A stretch of DNA of 41,026 nt from Paracoccus nototheniae (GTDB lineage: Bacteria; Pseudomonadota; Alphaproteobacteria; Rhodobacterales; Rhodobacteraceae). The notes beneath the pieces were generated by a model that did not search any database, had not been told where the DNA came from, and worked only from the letters and a program-made list of their open reading frames with translations. The position numbers and the translations under genes were made by a program. Of this stretch, positions 1-8,086 are shown one piece after another; position 1 is the first letter of the stretch, and each line of letters begins with the position of its first letter. The stretch covers positions 1-41,026 of the forward strand of contig NZ_RQRT01000038.1 of NCBI RefSeq assembly GCF_004335005.1, read 5' to 3'.

Positions 1-62
1 TTTGGAAAAAAGGGGGCCATGCGTGCCATCTGCGCGGCAGTCAGCCAGAAAAGGTCGCTCAT
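1..62 (-). CDS. IS5-family transposase, N-terminal fragment cut by window edge
   Basis: An ATG at position 62 on the minus strand opens a frame that runs off the left edge after 20 residues, beginning MSDLFWLTAAQMARM and continuing into APFFP. This is the usual opening of IS5-family (IS427-like) transposases, where the PFFP/PYFP segment is followed by KSHG-PRVDDRRV. The second IS5 element of this window, near 37.3-38.0 kb, retains the matching PYFPKSHG segment but has lost this N-terminus. GGAGCGGTGAC upstream gives a reasonable ribosome site. Only the first residues are visible, so I cannot say whether the element is intact. Confidence 0.6.
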   Translation of the reverse strand, partial: MSDLFWLTAAQMARMAPFFP

Positions 63-113
63 GTCACCGCTCCGTTTCTGGGCCGTGAATCACGCCGCGA
101 AACGGAAATCAAT

Positions 114-134
114 GCATCCTGACCCTAAGGATGC
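114..134 (-). terminator. Inverted repeat just after the ABC ATPase gene
   Basis: GCATCCT (114-120) and AGGATGC (128-134) form a perfect 7-bp stem with a 7-nt loop, 8 bp beyond the ATPase stop codon. On the minus strand it is followed by ATTGATTT. It could end the transporter transcript. It also lies upstream of the IS5-type transposase start and could instead belong to that element's end. Confidence 0.3.
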
Positions 135-141
135 TACCTGA

Positions 142-1221
142 CTAAAGTCGTTTTCCGGTAGCTTGATCAAAGAAGGACGCCTTCCTGGTATCGATGTTCA
201 CGGAAAAGGGATTTCCCACCATAAAATTATCGTCTTGGCTCAATCGGTGCACCAGACTGATCCCCTCGAAATCGGACCAAGCCAGAATTTCATTGCCCAT
301 CGGTTCGATCAGCAACAGATTGACTTCGAACTGCGGCGATACGCCGTCGGCCGGGACGATATGCTCGGGCCGAAGGCCGAGCGTTACCTTTTGTCCGCTC
401 TCGACGCGATCGGCAAAGGGATATGCATCGATATCGAGCGCGAAGCGGCCGGCTTCGAAGGTGAGAGCGCCGTCGCGCATCGCAAGCTGTCCTTCGACCT
501 TGTTCATGGCAGGCGAGCCGAGGAAACTGCCAACGAACGCATTGGCTGGTTTGTTATAGACGTTCAGTGGGGTGTCGAGCTGCTGGATGATGCCGTCCTT
601 CATGACGGCGATCCTGTCCGCGAGCGTCAGAGCCTCGATCTGGTCGTGGGTCACGTAGATCATGGTCGAGCCGATCGACTTGTGCAGCTTCTTGATTTCC
701 AGCCTCAGCTCTGCGCGCAACTTGGCGTCGAGATTCGACAAGGGCTCGTCAAAGAGAAAGATGTCCGCGTCGCGCACCAGGGCGCGGCCGATGGCCACCC
801 GCTGGCGCTGTCCGCCCGAAAGAGCGGCGGGCTTGCGGTCGAGCAGATGCGTGATCTGCAGGATATCGGCGGCCCAGGACACCTTTTTTTCGATCGTTGC
901 ACGGTCGACCCGGGCCATGCGCAGGCCATAGGACATGTTCTTTCGCACGCTCATCGTCGGATAGAGCGCGTACGACTGGAACACCATGCCGATGCCACGG
1001 TCTTTCGGGTCAAGCCAGGTCACGTCTTTTCCGTCGAAATGGATGCTGCCCCCGCTTACGTCGGTGAGCCCGCCGACGGCGTTCATCAGGGTGGACTTTC
1101 CGCAGCCGGACGGCCCGAGCAGAACAAGGAATTCACCGTCGCGGATGTCCAGGTTAAGATTGTCCATGACGACCTGCTGGCCGTAGCGGATCTCAAGATT
1201 GCGGATGGAAACGGAAGTCAT
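142..1221 (-). CDS. Carbohydrate ABC transporter ATP-binding protein (MsmK/UgpC type)
   Basis: This is the cytoplasmic ATPase that powers a sugar importer of the CUT1 class. Its 359 residues are normal for MalK/UgpC/MsmK proteins. Walker A is GPSGCGKST (about 36-44), the signature is LSGGQRQR, Walker B is IFLFDEP with D-loop SNLDAKLR, and the switch histidine is in YVTHDQIEA. The C-terminal third is the TOBE/MalK regulatory region, including LGLRPEHI. The start codon lies 3 bp after the stop of the upstream permease gene, so it is the last gene of a four-gene operon. MsmK-like ATPases sometimes serve several importers, but position ties this one to the neighbouring permeases. Confidence 0.95.
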   Translation of the reverse strand: MTSVSIRNLEIRYGQQVVMDNLNLDIRDGEFLVLLGPSGCGKSTLMNAVGGLTDVSGGSIHFDGKDVTWLDPKDRGIGMVFQSYALYPTMSVRKNMSYGLRMARVDRATIEKKVSWAADILQITHLLDRKPAALSGGQRQRVAIGRALVRDADIFLFDEPLSNLDAKLRAELRLEIKKLHKSIGSTMIYVTHDQIEALTLADRIAVMKDGIIQQLDTPLNVYNKPANAFVGSFLGSPAMNKVEGQLAMRDGALTFEAGRFALDIDAYPFADRVESGQKVTLGLRPEHIVPADGVSPQFEVNLLLIEPMGNEILAWSDFEGISLVHRLSQDDNFMVGNPFSVNIDTRKASFFDQATGKRL

Positions 1222-1224
1222 GAC

Positions 1225-2124
1225 TTACCCCTTTACGGCGCCGGATGCGATGCCACGGACAAACCAGCGACCGGACCCAAGATAAACGGCCAGCGGAACC
1301 AGGGACGTCAGGATGGTCGCTGCCATGTTGACGTTGTAGGCCCGCTCGCCCGTGGTGGTATTGACGATGTTGTTCAGCTGCACGGTCATCGGCAGGTTTT
1401 CCCGCCCGGCGAAGACCAGCCCCAGCAGAAAGTCGTTCCAGATTGCCGTCACCTGCATGATGACCGCGACGATGGTGATCGGGACCGACATCGGCAGGAT
1501 GATGGTAAAGAAGATCGCCCAGAATCCGGCGCCATCGACCCGTGCCGCCTTGAACAGCTCTGAGGGCAGTCCCGAATAGTAGTTCCGGAACAGGAGTGTC
1601 ATGACCGGCATCCCGAAAATGACATGGGTGAGGACGATCCCCGACAGCGATCCGTAGATGCCTGCCTGGGAATAGAAGCGCACAAGCGGATAGATGAACA
1701 CCTGATAGGGCATGAAGGCGCCCAGCAGCAGGCAGGCAAAGAGCAGGTTCGCCCCCCTGACCTTCCAGAATGACAGCGCATAGCCGTTGAGGGCGCCCAG
1801 AAGGATCGACAGGATGACGCTTGGGATCAGGATCTGGACAGAGTTCCAGAAGCCGATGCGAAGCCCGGTGCAGTCGAGCCCGGTGCAGGCGCTGGACCAT
1901 GCCGTCGCCCAGGCCTCCAACGTGGGCCGCACGGGCAGTGCGAAGATCTGGCCAAGCCGGATCTCGTCCATGGTCTTCAGCGAAGTGACGACCATCACGT
2001 AGAGCGGCAGCAGAAAGAAGAGGGTCATCACACCCAGAAAGGCATAGATGCCGATACGGCCCCATCGCTGTTGAGAGGTCACCGGGCGCCGGAGTGACGG
2101 CGCGGTTGTTTCGGCCACACTCAT
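1225..2124 (-). CDS. Carbohydrate ABC transporter permease (MalG type)
   Basis: This is the second inner-membrane subunit of the sugar importer, 299 residues beginning MSVAETTAP. About six hydrophobic segments are visible, the first at IGIYAFLGVMTLFFLLPLY. The conserved cytoplasmic EAA loop, which docks on the ATPase, is present as ELFKAARVDGAGFWAIFFTIILPM. The frame is open further upstream, but the ATG at 2124 overlaps the stop of the preceding permease as ATGA, which indicates translational coupling and fixes the start. The length fits MalG-like CUT1 permeases. The partner is the permease encoded just upstream. Confidence 0.93.
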   Translation of the reverse strand: MSVAETTAPSLRRPVTSQQRWGRIGIYAFLGVMTLFFLLPLYVMVVTSLKTMDEIRLGQIFALPVRPTLEAWATAWSSACTGLDCTGLRIGFWNSVQILIPSVILSILLGALNGYALSFWKVRGANLLFACLLLGAFMPYQVFIYPLVRFYSQAGIYGSLSGIVLTHVIFGMPVMTLLFRNYYSGLPSELFKAARVDGAGFWAIFFTIILPMSVPITIVAVIMQVTAIWNDFLLGLVFAGRENLPMTVQLNNIVNTTTGERAYNVNMAATILTSLVPLAVYLGSGRWFVRGIASGAVKG

Positions 2125-3020
2125 GCCGTGGTCCCCTTCTTGCCAAGGTATTGCGAATAGAGAACCGGCGCGATGATGAGCAGGACGGTGACCAGCATGG
2201 TCGTCGATGCCGCCGTGGCTAGGCCGATATTGGCGCGCTCGAACAAGTTGTCCATGATGAACTTCGCCGGAACCTCGCTGGCCGTTCCGGGACCGCCATT
2301 GGTCATTGCGATGATCAGATCGTACATCTTGACGATGCTGATCGACAGCAGCACCAGCGAGGTGATGATCATCGGTCGAAGGATCGGCAGAATGATGAAG
2401 GCATAGGCGCGCCAGAGCGGTATGCCGTCGATCCGCGTTGCCTTCCAAAGATCCGTGTCGATGCCCCGCAAGCCGGCAAGGAGCAATGCCATCACCAGAC
2501 CGGCCCCGTGCCAGACAGTCGCCAGGACGACGGCGTAAAGGACGGTATCGCTGTTGACCACCCAGTCCAGGACGAACTCCGAAAAGCCCAGATTACGCAT
2601 GGTCCGCTCGATCCCCAGATCAGGGTTGAGGATCCATTGCCACATCAGGCCGGTCACCACGAAGGACATGGCGTAGGGATAGAGAAAGGCCGTCCGGAAC
2701 AGGCCCTCCGCGCGCACGTTCTGGTCGATGAAGATTGCCAGTAGCGTTCCCAAGACAAAGCAGATCGCAAGAAAGAAGATCGCGATGAAGACGAAGTTCT
2801 CCAGCGAGGTCAGCCATCGCGACGTGCCAAAAAGCTGGACATACTGGTCGAAGCCCACGAAGTCGTTCCTGGGGAGCATGCGCGAGCTTGTGAAAGAAAG
2901 GCGGACCGACCACGCCATGGTGCCCAGATAGGCGAAAATGACGATAGCGGCCATCGGAAACAGGGCCAGATACGCTGCAGTATTGCGTCGCATATGCCGG
3001 ATGAGTTGAGCGGTCTGCAA
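2121..3020 (-). CDS. Carbohydrate ABC transporter permease (MalF/UgpA type)
   Basis: This is the first inner-membrane subunit of the importer, with hydrophobic segments starting at AAYLALFPMAAIVIFAYLG. The EAA loop is visible as DLWKATRIDGIPLWRAYAFI. I chose the TTG start at 3020 (299 aa) because GGGAGGATACC lies directly upstream; an ATG at 2993 inside the same frame has no comparable ribosome site and would shorten the N-terminus by nine residues. The Shine-Dalgarno overlaps a small hairpin (3028-3047) that may lower expression relative to the binding protein, which is common in such operons. The stop overlaps the next permease start by four bases. Confidence 0.9.
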   Translation of the reverse strand: MQTAQLIRHMRRNTAAYLALFPMAAIVIFAYLGTMAWSVRLSFTSSRMLPRNDFVGFDQYVQLFGTSRWLTSLENFVFIAIFFLAICFVLGTLLAIFIDQNVRAEGLFRTAFLYPYAMSFVVTGLMWQWILNPDLGIERTMRNLGFSEFVLDWVVNSDTVLYAVVLATVWHGAGLVMALLLAGLRGIDTDLWKATRIDGIPLWRAYAFIILPILRPMIITSLVLLSISIVKMYDLIIAMTNGGPGTASEVPAKFIMDNLFERANIGLATAASTTMLVTVLLIIAPVLYSQYLGKKGTTA

Positions 3021-3091
3021 GGTATCCTCCCTCTGCCAATGGAGGGAAGACAAGGTCCTCCCTCCGCCACCAGACTTTCTGTTTTTCCGGA

Positions 3092-4324
3092 TCAGTTCCG
3101 CAGCGCGTTGCCGAAGCGGTCGACCGCCTCGTCGACACTCATGTCCGTGTTCCAGAGTTCGGTGACAACGTCCTGGACCGAACCATAGACGTACTCGTTC
3201 ATCATCTGAGATGCATCCGGCACCAGGCGCGACGGGTCGGCCATGATCTCCATGCCAAGTGCGGCGCACTGATCCAACGCGGATAAGTCGACGTCGGAGC
3301 GGACCGGGATCGAACCCTTGAGGTTATTGAACGCCACCTGAACGTCCGGAGCGGTTATGGTCTCGGCCAGCATGGTCTGAGCCTCGATCTGAGCCGGATC
3401 CTCGGTTCGCGGAAAGACAAATACGTCGCCGCCGAGCACATAAGGGGCATCCTCCCGCAGACCCGGCAGGCAGTTGTAATCGACGCCAATTTTCTGATTG
3501 GCCTGCGTAAATTCGCCCTTGGCCCAATCGCCCATGACCTGAAATCCTGCGGTGTCACCGATCAGCATCGCCGTGGCGTCATTCCAGTTTCGCCCGGGCG
3601 AGGCACTGTCCACATAGGGTTTGAGCTTAATGAAGGTTTCGATGACTTCCCGGAATTCGGGCGAGCTTATCGCCTCCTCGTCCTTGTCGGCATAGACGCC
3701 GGTCCAAAGATCCCGCCCACCGACATTGGTCATCATCGCGGAGAAGAGCAGGTTTTCCTGCCAACGCTGACCACCAAGGGCGAGCGGTGTAATATCGGCG
3801 GCCTGCAAGGCGTCGAGCGCGGCGAAGAATTCCTCCATCGTCTCAGGAGGCGACTCAATACCTGCCTGCTCTAGCGCTCCGGAGGAATACCAGATCCAGA
3901 GCGGCATGTGGATATTGACGGGGGCCGCGTAGTATTTGCCGTCGACCTTTATCGCATCCACGATCGGGGCCGGCAAAAGGTTGTCCCAATCGTTCCGGGT
4001 GGCGACATCGTCGATGTCGTTCAGCAAGCCCTCGGCAATGATCTCGTGATATTGCTGCGAGGTGTTGAACAGGGCGGCGGTAGACGGGTCGCCGCCAATG
4101 ATCCGGTTTATGGCGGCGCTGCGGGCTGCCGAACCGCCGGCAATGGCATTGTCGATCCACTCGCCGCCGCGCTTTTCGAACGCGTCAGCCAGAACCGAGA
4201 TCGCCGCCGACTCGCCACCGGAGGTCCAGAAGTGAATGACCTCTGCCTCCTGAGCATGCCCTGCGGCTGCGCCGATGGCCAGCGCGACGGCGGTGTGCGC
4301 CATCAGTTTTGTCTTGTGAAACAT
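3092..4324 (-). CDS. Extracellular sugar-binding protein of ABC transporter
   Basis: This is the periplasmic solute receptor that delivers a carbohydrate to the two permeases, 410 residues, normal for cluster B (MalE-like, SBP_bac_1/8) proteins. A signal peptide is obvious: MFHKTK, then a hydrophobic stretch ending in GHAQ, with cleavage likely after AHA or GHA region. The mature protein opens with VIHFWTSGGESAAI, a typical strand for this family. The frame is open upstream, but the ATG at 4324 has GGGAGGACAC before it and is the only start that gives a signal peptide. It is the first gene of the importer operon. A palindromic operator lies 75-92 bp upstream of the start. Confidence 0.93.
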   Translation of the reverse strand: MFHKTKLMAHTAVALAIGAAAGHAQEAEVIHFWTSGGESAAISVLADAFEKRGGEWIDNAIAGGSAARSAAINRIIGGDPSTAALFNTSQQYHEIIAEGLLNDIDDVATRNDWDNLLPAPIVDAIKVDGKYYAAPVNIHMPLWIWYSSGALEQAGIESPPETMEEFFAALDALQAADITPLALGGQRWQENLLFSAMMTNVGGRDLWTGVYADKDEEAISSPEFREVIETFIKLKPYVDSASPGRNWNDATAMLIGDTAGFQVMGDWAKGEFTQANQKIGVDYNCLPGLREDAPYVLGGDVFVFPRTEDPAQIEAQTMLAETITAPDVQVAFNNLKGSIPVRSDVDLSALDQCAALGMEIMADPSRLVPDASQMMNEYVYGSVQDVVTELWNTDMSVDEAVDRFGNALRN

Positions 4325-4398
4325 GTGTCCTCCCCAATGCACAAAATAGATCTTCGCTGACCAGAAAAGTAAGGACGGCGACGTGCTCCAGAACCTCC

Positions 4399-4416
4399 AA
4401 TGGAACCGGTTCCATT
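4399..4416. promoter_or_regulatory. Perfect palindromic LacI-type operator (O1)
   Basis: AATGGAACCGGTTCCATT is an 18-bp perfect palindrome with a central CG, the shape expected for LacI-family operators. It lies between the divergent binding-protein and lacI genes, 75 bp from the first and 134 bp from the second. The adjacent LacI-type repressor is the obvious ligand. Confidence 0.75.
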
Positions 4417-4549
4417 TCAAACACGGTGACTTGATCTTGTCAATCGTTCCTGCGACAACTGCTTTAAGGCAACGCGTCAGGGCGGGCGACAAGTGATGCA
4501 GCTCCGTATCAAGTATATGTAATAAAATAGGAATAATTCAGGCAGTATC

Positions 4550-5578
4550 ATGGTAGAACATAAGACTGCGACATTGAAAGACGTGGCGAAGCTTGCTGGC
4601 GTCGGGTCGGGGACCGTATCCAGATTCGTTTCTGGAAACGGTTCTATTTCGCAAAAGTCTGCCGAGAAAATCGCCCTTGCGATCAGTCAACTCAACTATA
4701 GGCCAAACAGCATAGCCCGCTCGCTGTCATCGCGTCGCTCAGAGCTTGTGGGGGTATGGGTGCCGTCGCTTGAGGGGCCCTATTACCAGATGATGATCCG
4801 GGCCATCGAGCTGGAGCTGCGGCAGCAGGGAAAACACATGATCCTTGCAAATGCCGAGGATGCAAAGACTGATGAGGACCGGCTTGCGCATATCGACTAT
4901 CTGATCAATCGGGACTGCGATGGCATCCTTATGGCGGGGTCGCGGCTCGGCGATTTCAAGCTCGCCAGCCTGTCGGATCGCTATCCGAACCTCGTCTGCA
5001 TCAACCGCCAGGTTGAGGCGCTGCCCGGCCGGGCCTTTTCCATCAATCACGACCGTGGCGGGCGCCTTGCCGCCCAGCACCTCCACGGCCTCGGCCATCG
5101 AAAGATCGCCGTCATTACTGGCCGGCTCTCGGCTCAGGACGCCAAACAGCGCCATAACGGTTTCGTCGATGAGTTGGAGCGACTGAACAATCCGGTTGCG
5201 CCTGAACGCGTCATTGAGGGCGCGTACAGCTATGCTGGTGGAGAGGGAGCCGCTGACAGCCTGATGCAGTCGGCGGGCGATTTTACTGCGGTGTTCTGCG
5301 GCAACGACAAGGTGGCGATGGTGGTCGCGGCCCGCCTCCAGGCCCGTGGCATCAAGGTGCCGGAACAAGTGTCCGTGCTGGGCTATGACGATGTCGATTT
5401 CGCCGCCTACATGGTTCCTGCGCTGAGTACGATTCACGCACCCATTGTCGAGATGACGCAATCGGCGTGCCGCCAGCTCCTCAACCTTACCTATGGTCTC
5501 GACATGCCCTTCCAGGAGCGATTTGAGCCCACCCTTTGCGTGCGCAAATCTACCGCGCCGCCCCTATTCGCCCTCTGA
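4550..5578 (+). CDS. LacI-family transcriptional regulator
   Basis: This is a sugar-responsive DNA-binding repressor of 342 residues, the normal family length. The N-terminal helix-turn-helix runs from about residue 7 (TLKDVAKLAGVGSGTVSRF) to the hinge helix near YRPNSIARSL. The remainder is the periplasmic-binding-protein-like effector domain, starting SELVGVWVPS and containing VSVLGYDDVDFAAYM near the C-terminus. It is divergent from the ABC importer and lies 23 bp ahead of the GH94 gene, so it likely forms one transcript with the phosphorylase. Two operator-like palindromes, one in the intergenic space and one in its own 5' coding region, suggest autoregulation. The effector is not deducible but is probably the imported sugar or a derivative. 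Confidence 0.93.
   Translation: MVEHKTATLKDVAKLAGVGSGTVSRFVSGNGSISQKSAEKIALAISQLNYRPNSIARSLSSRRSELVGVWVPSLEGPYYQMMIRAIELELRQQGKHMILANAEDAKTDEDRLAHIDYLINRDCDGILMAGSRLGDFKLASLSDRYPNLVCINRQVEALPGRAFSINHDRGGRLAAQHLHGLGHRKIAVITGRLSAQDAKQRHNGFVDELERLNNPVAPERVIEGAYSYAGGEGAADSLMQSAGDFTAVFCGNDKVAMVVAARLQARGIKVPEQVSVLGYDDVDFAAYMVPALSTIHAPIVEMTQSACRQLLNLTYGLDMPFQERFEPTLCVRKSTAPPLFAL
4633..4649. promoter_or_regulatory. Second LacI-type operator inside lacI (O2)
   Basis: TGGAAACGGTTCTATTT matches the corresponding 17 bases of O1 except at two positions. It lies within the region encoding the helix-turn-helix, about 233 bp from O1 centre to centre, a spacing compatible with repression by DNA looping. The match may be partly coincidental because the bases also encode protein. 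Confidence 0.45.
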
Positions 5579-5601
5579 TTCCGCAGCATCGAAAGACGAA
5601 C

Positions 5602-7968
5602 ATGCCCGAATTCATCGATAACGGAACCCGTTTTCGCCTGACCGACCCCATGCTGGCGCCGGCCGCGGCCGGATATTTGTGGAATCGGCGGATGATGATC
5701 CAGATGACCTGCCGGGGCTACGCCGTCAGCCAGTACATGGACCCCGAACCGAGGAAATACGCCCACGTTCCGACGATTGCCGGGCAGAGCTTCATGCAGC
5801 CCGAGCATCGCTATTTTGCCCATCACCCGGGCCGCTTCTTCTATGTCCGCGACAACCGAAGCGGGTCGCTGTTTTCGGTCCCCCACGAGCCAGTGCGTGC
5901 GCGGCCGGACAGCTTTGTCTTTGAGCCGGGCCTCTCCGACATGCGTTGGACGGTAGAGAAGGACGGGCTGCGCGTGGAACTCTGTCTCGAACTGCCCGAA
6001 GATGACGTGGCCGAGATCTGGACAGCAACGGTAAGCAATATCGGTGAAAGCACTCGGGACGTATCATTCGTCCCTTATTTTCCAGTCGGTTACATGTCAT
6101 GGATGAATATGGGCGGACATTTTGACGCCGAACTGGGCGCCGTCATCTGTACCAGCGTGACCCCGTATCAGGCGGTCGAGGATTACTTTCGGAACCGCCA
6201 CCTCAAGGATATCACATTTCTTGCCGCCGACCGCCTGCCGGACCATTTCGAAGTCTCGCAGCAGGCCTTCGAGGGTGAGGGCGGGCTTGCAGACCCATCG
6301 GCGCTACAAGCAGGCAAGAATCTGGCAGGCGGCGATGCGGCCTATGAGATCCCGGCTGGCATCCTGCAATACAATCTGCTGCTCCCCGCAGGCGGATGCG
6401 AGCGCTTCCGTCTGATATTCGGGCCTGCGCATGACAAATCCGAAGTCGCCATGCTGATCGGCAAATACCTGCGCGGCGACGCAGACGCGGTGCAAAAGGC
6501 GACCCGCGCCTACATGGCTGAAGGGCTGGGCAGCTTTGAAATCGAGACGCCCGACGCGGCCTTCGACGCATTCGTCAACCACTGGCTGCCGCGACAGGTA
6601 TTTTATCATGGCGACACCAACCGCCTCACGACCGACCCACAGACGCGGAATTATTTGCAGGACGCGCTTGGCATGGTGTTTATCCGGCCAGACACGACCC
6701 GCGAGGTCATCCTGCGCACCGCGAGCCAGCAGTCCGTCTCCGGCAAGGTGCCGGATGGCATCCTGCTGCGCCCCGATGCGACGCTGAAATATATCAACCA
6801 GATCCCCCATACCGACCACGCGGTCTGGCTGGTGATTGCGACCTGCGCCTATCTGGACGAAACAAACGACCGCTCCATCTTGGCCGCGTCGGCCGGCTGG
6901 TCTGACAGCGATGTGAAAGATAGCCTCTACGACCACGTCACGCGCGCGCTAAGCTTCCTGGCAGGCGAGGTGGACGAGCGCGGCCTGCCTCTGATTGCGC
7001 AGGGCGACTGGAACGACCCCATGAACATGGTGGGATACAAGGGGAAGGGCGTCTCGGGGTGGCTGGCTGAGGCGTCGAGCTATGCCATGTCTCTCTGGGC
7101 CGAGGTTTGTGAGGCAGAGGCGGACCGGGAAACGGCTGGATGGCTGCGAGGCGAGGCTGGTGCCTTGGTCGAGCGGATCAACGCGCATCTGTGGGATGGC
7201 GACTGGTATGCCCGGGGCATCACGGACGACGGAAAGCATTTCGGCGTCTCTGCGGACGAAGAGGGGCGGATTTACCTCAACGCTCAAAGCTGGGCGATGC
7301 TCTGCGGCGCAGCGGACGAGGATCGCCAGGCCCGAATGCTGCGCGCCATTGATGAGCACCTCGAAACACCTTACGGCGTCGCCATGTTCGCCCCTGCCTA
7401 CACCCGGATGCGCGAAGATGTGGGTCGGCTGACCCAGAAATGGCCCGGCAGTGCCGAGAATGGCGCGGTCTACAACCACGCAGCCGCCTTCTACGCAGCA
7501 GGCCTCTACCATATCAAGGAAAGTGATCGGGCGTACCGCGTGTTACGCGCAATGCTGACCGAACCCAAGGCGGAAGACATTGCCGTCCGCGGACAACTGC
7601 CGCTCTACATCCCGAATTATTATCGCGGGGCGTGGCGCCAGTATCCCCGAACCGCGGGACGGTCGAGCAATCTGTTCAATACCGGCACGGCCTCCTGGTT
7701 CTACCGTCTCGTGATTGAGCAGCTTTGCGGCCTTCGGGGCACCCGCGACGGGGTCGTGATCGCGCCGCAGATCCCTTCGGACTGGGATCGCTGCCGCTTC
7801 CGCAGGACATTCCGGGGCGCGATCTTCGAGGTTGACGTTGAACGCGTCTGTGGCCTGACAGACCGGGAAATCGACGTGGACCGAGAGCTGCTCGATGGAG
7901 ACGTCCTGAGGCGTGTCGAACGTGGCAGGACCTATCAGGTCCGGGTGAGGCTCCCCGAGCGGGCATAG
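5602..7968 (+). CDS. GH94 family glycoside phosphorylase (cellobiose phosphorylase-like)
   Basis: GH94 enzymes cleave beta-glycosidic disaccharides with inorganic phosphate, giving a sugar 1-phosphate and saving ATP. The protein is 788 residues, close to cellobiose and cellobionic-acid phosphorylases. The N-terminal half is the beta-sandwich domain. The catalytic (alpha/alpha)6 barrel shows QDALGMVFIRPDTTREVILR, DGILLRPDATLKYINQIPHTD, and the motif GLPLIAQGDWNDPMN, whose aspartate in GDWND is the family's general acid. I chose the ATG at 5602; the frame opens earlier but that start would overlap lacI. No signal peptide is present, so phosphorolysis is cytoplasmic, after import by the neighbouring ABC system. 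Which disaccharide it uses cannot be read from sequence; cellobiose, cellobionate, laminaribiose or another are all possible. Confidence 0.85.
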   Translation: MPEFIDNGTRFRLTDPMLAPAAAGYLWNRRMMIQMTCRGYAVSQYMDPEPRKYAHVPTIAGQSFMQPEHRYFAHHPGRFFYVRDNRSGSLFSVPHEPVRARPDSFVFEPGLSDMRWTVEKDGLRVELCLELPEDDVAEIWTATVSNIGESTRDVSFVPYFPVGYMSWMNMGGHFDAELGAVICTSVTPYQAVEDYFRNRHLKDITFLAADRLPDHFEVSQQAFEGEGGLADPSALQAGKNLAGGDAAYEIPAGILQYNLLLPAGGCERFRLIFGPAHDKSEVAMLIGKYLRGDADAVQKATRAYMAEGLGSFEIETPDAAFDAFVNHWLPRQVFYHGDTNRLTTDPQTRNYLQDALGMVFIRPDTTREVILRTASQQSVSGKVPDGILLRPDATLKYINQIPHTDHAVWLVIATCAYLDETNDRSILAASAGWSDSDVKDSLYDHVTRALSFLAGEVDERGLPLIAQGDWNDPMNMVGYKGKGVSGWLAEASSYAMSLWAEVCEAEADRETAGWLRGEAGALVERINAHLWDGDWYARGITDDGKHFGVSADEEGRIYLNAQSWAMLCGAADEDRQARMLRAIDEHLETPYGVAMFAPAYTRMREDVGRLTQKWPGSAENGAVYNHAAAFYAAGLYHIKESDRAYRVLRAMLTEPKAEDIAVRGQLPLYIPNYYRGAWRQYPRTAGRSSNLFNTGTASWFYRLVIEQLCGLRGTRDGVVIAPQIPSDWDRCRFRRTFRGAIFEVDVERVCGLTDREIDVDRELLDGDVLRRVERGRTYQVRVRLPERA

Positions 7969-8086
7969 CCCCATCACCGGCACAGGGCGGCGTACCGTCC
8001 TGTCACGGCGCGGCCACCGTGGTGACTGGGCGCGCGGACCCGCCTTGCCAGCAAATACGCGCACCGTCTAATGAGGAGAACACCAC

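Noticed and set aside
2696..2720. GGAAC-N16-CGTT on the plus strand
   Set aside because: It lies inside the permease gene, antisense, with no gene at a suitable distance. About one such chance match is expected.
5618..5636. Half-site resembling the LacI operator in the GH94 5' region
   Set aside because: Only one arm (GGAACC) matches; the other has several mismatches, so it is not counted as an operator.
5747..5771. GGAAC-N16-GGTT on the minus strand
   Set aside because: Inside the GH94 coding region, antisense, with no minus-strand gene ahead of it; treated as chance.
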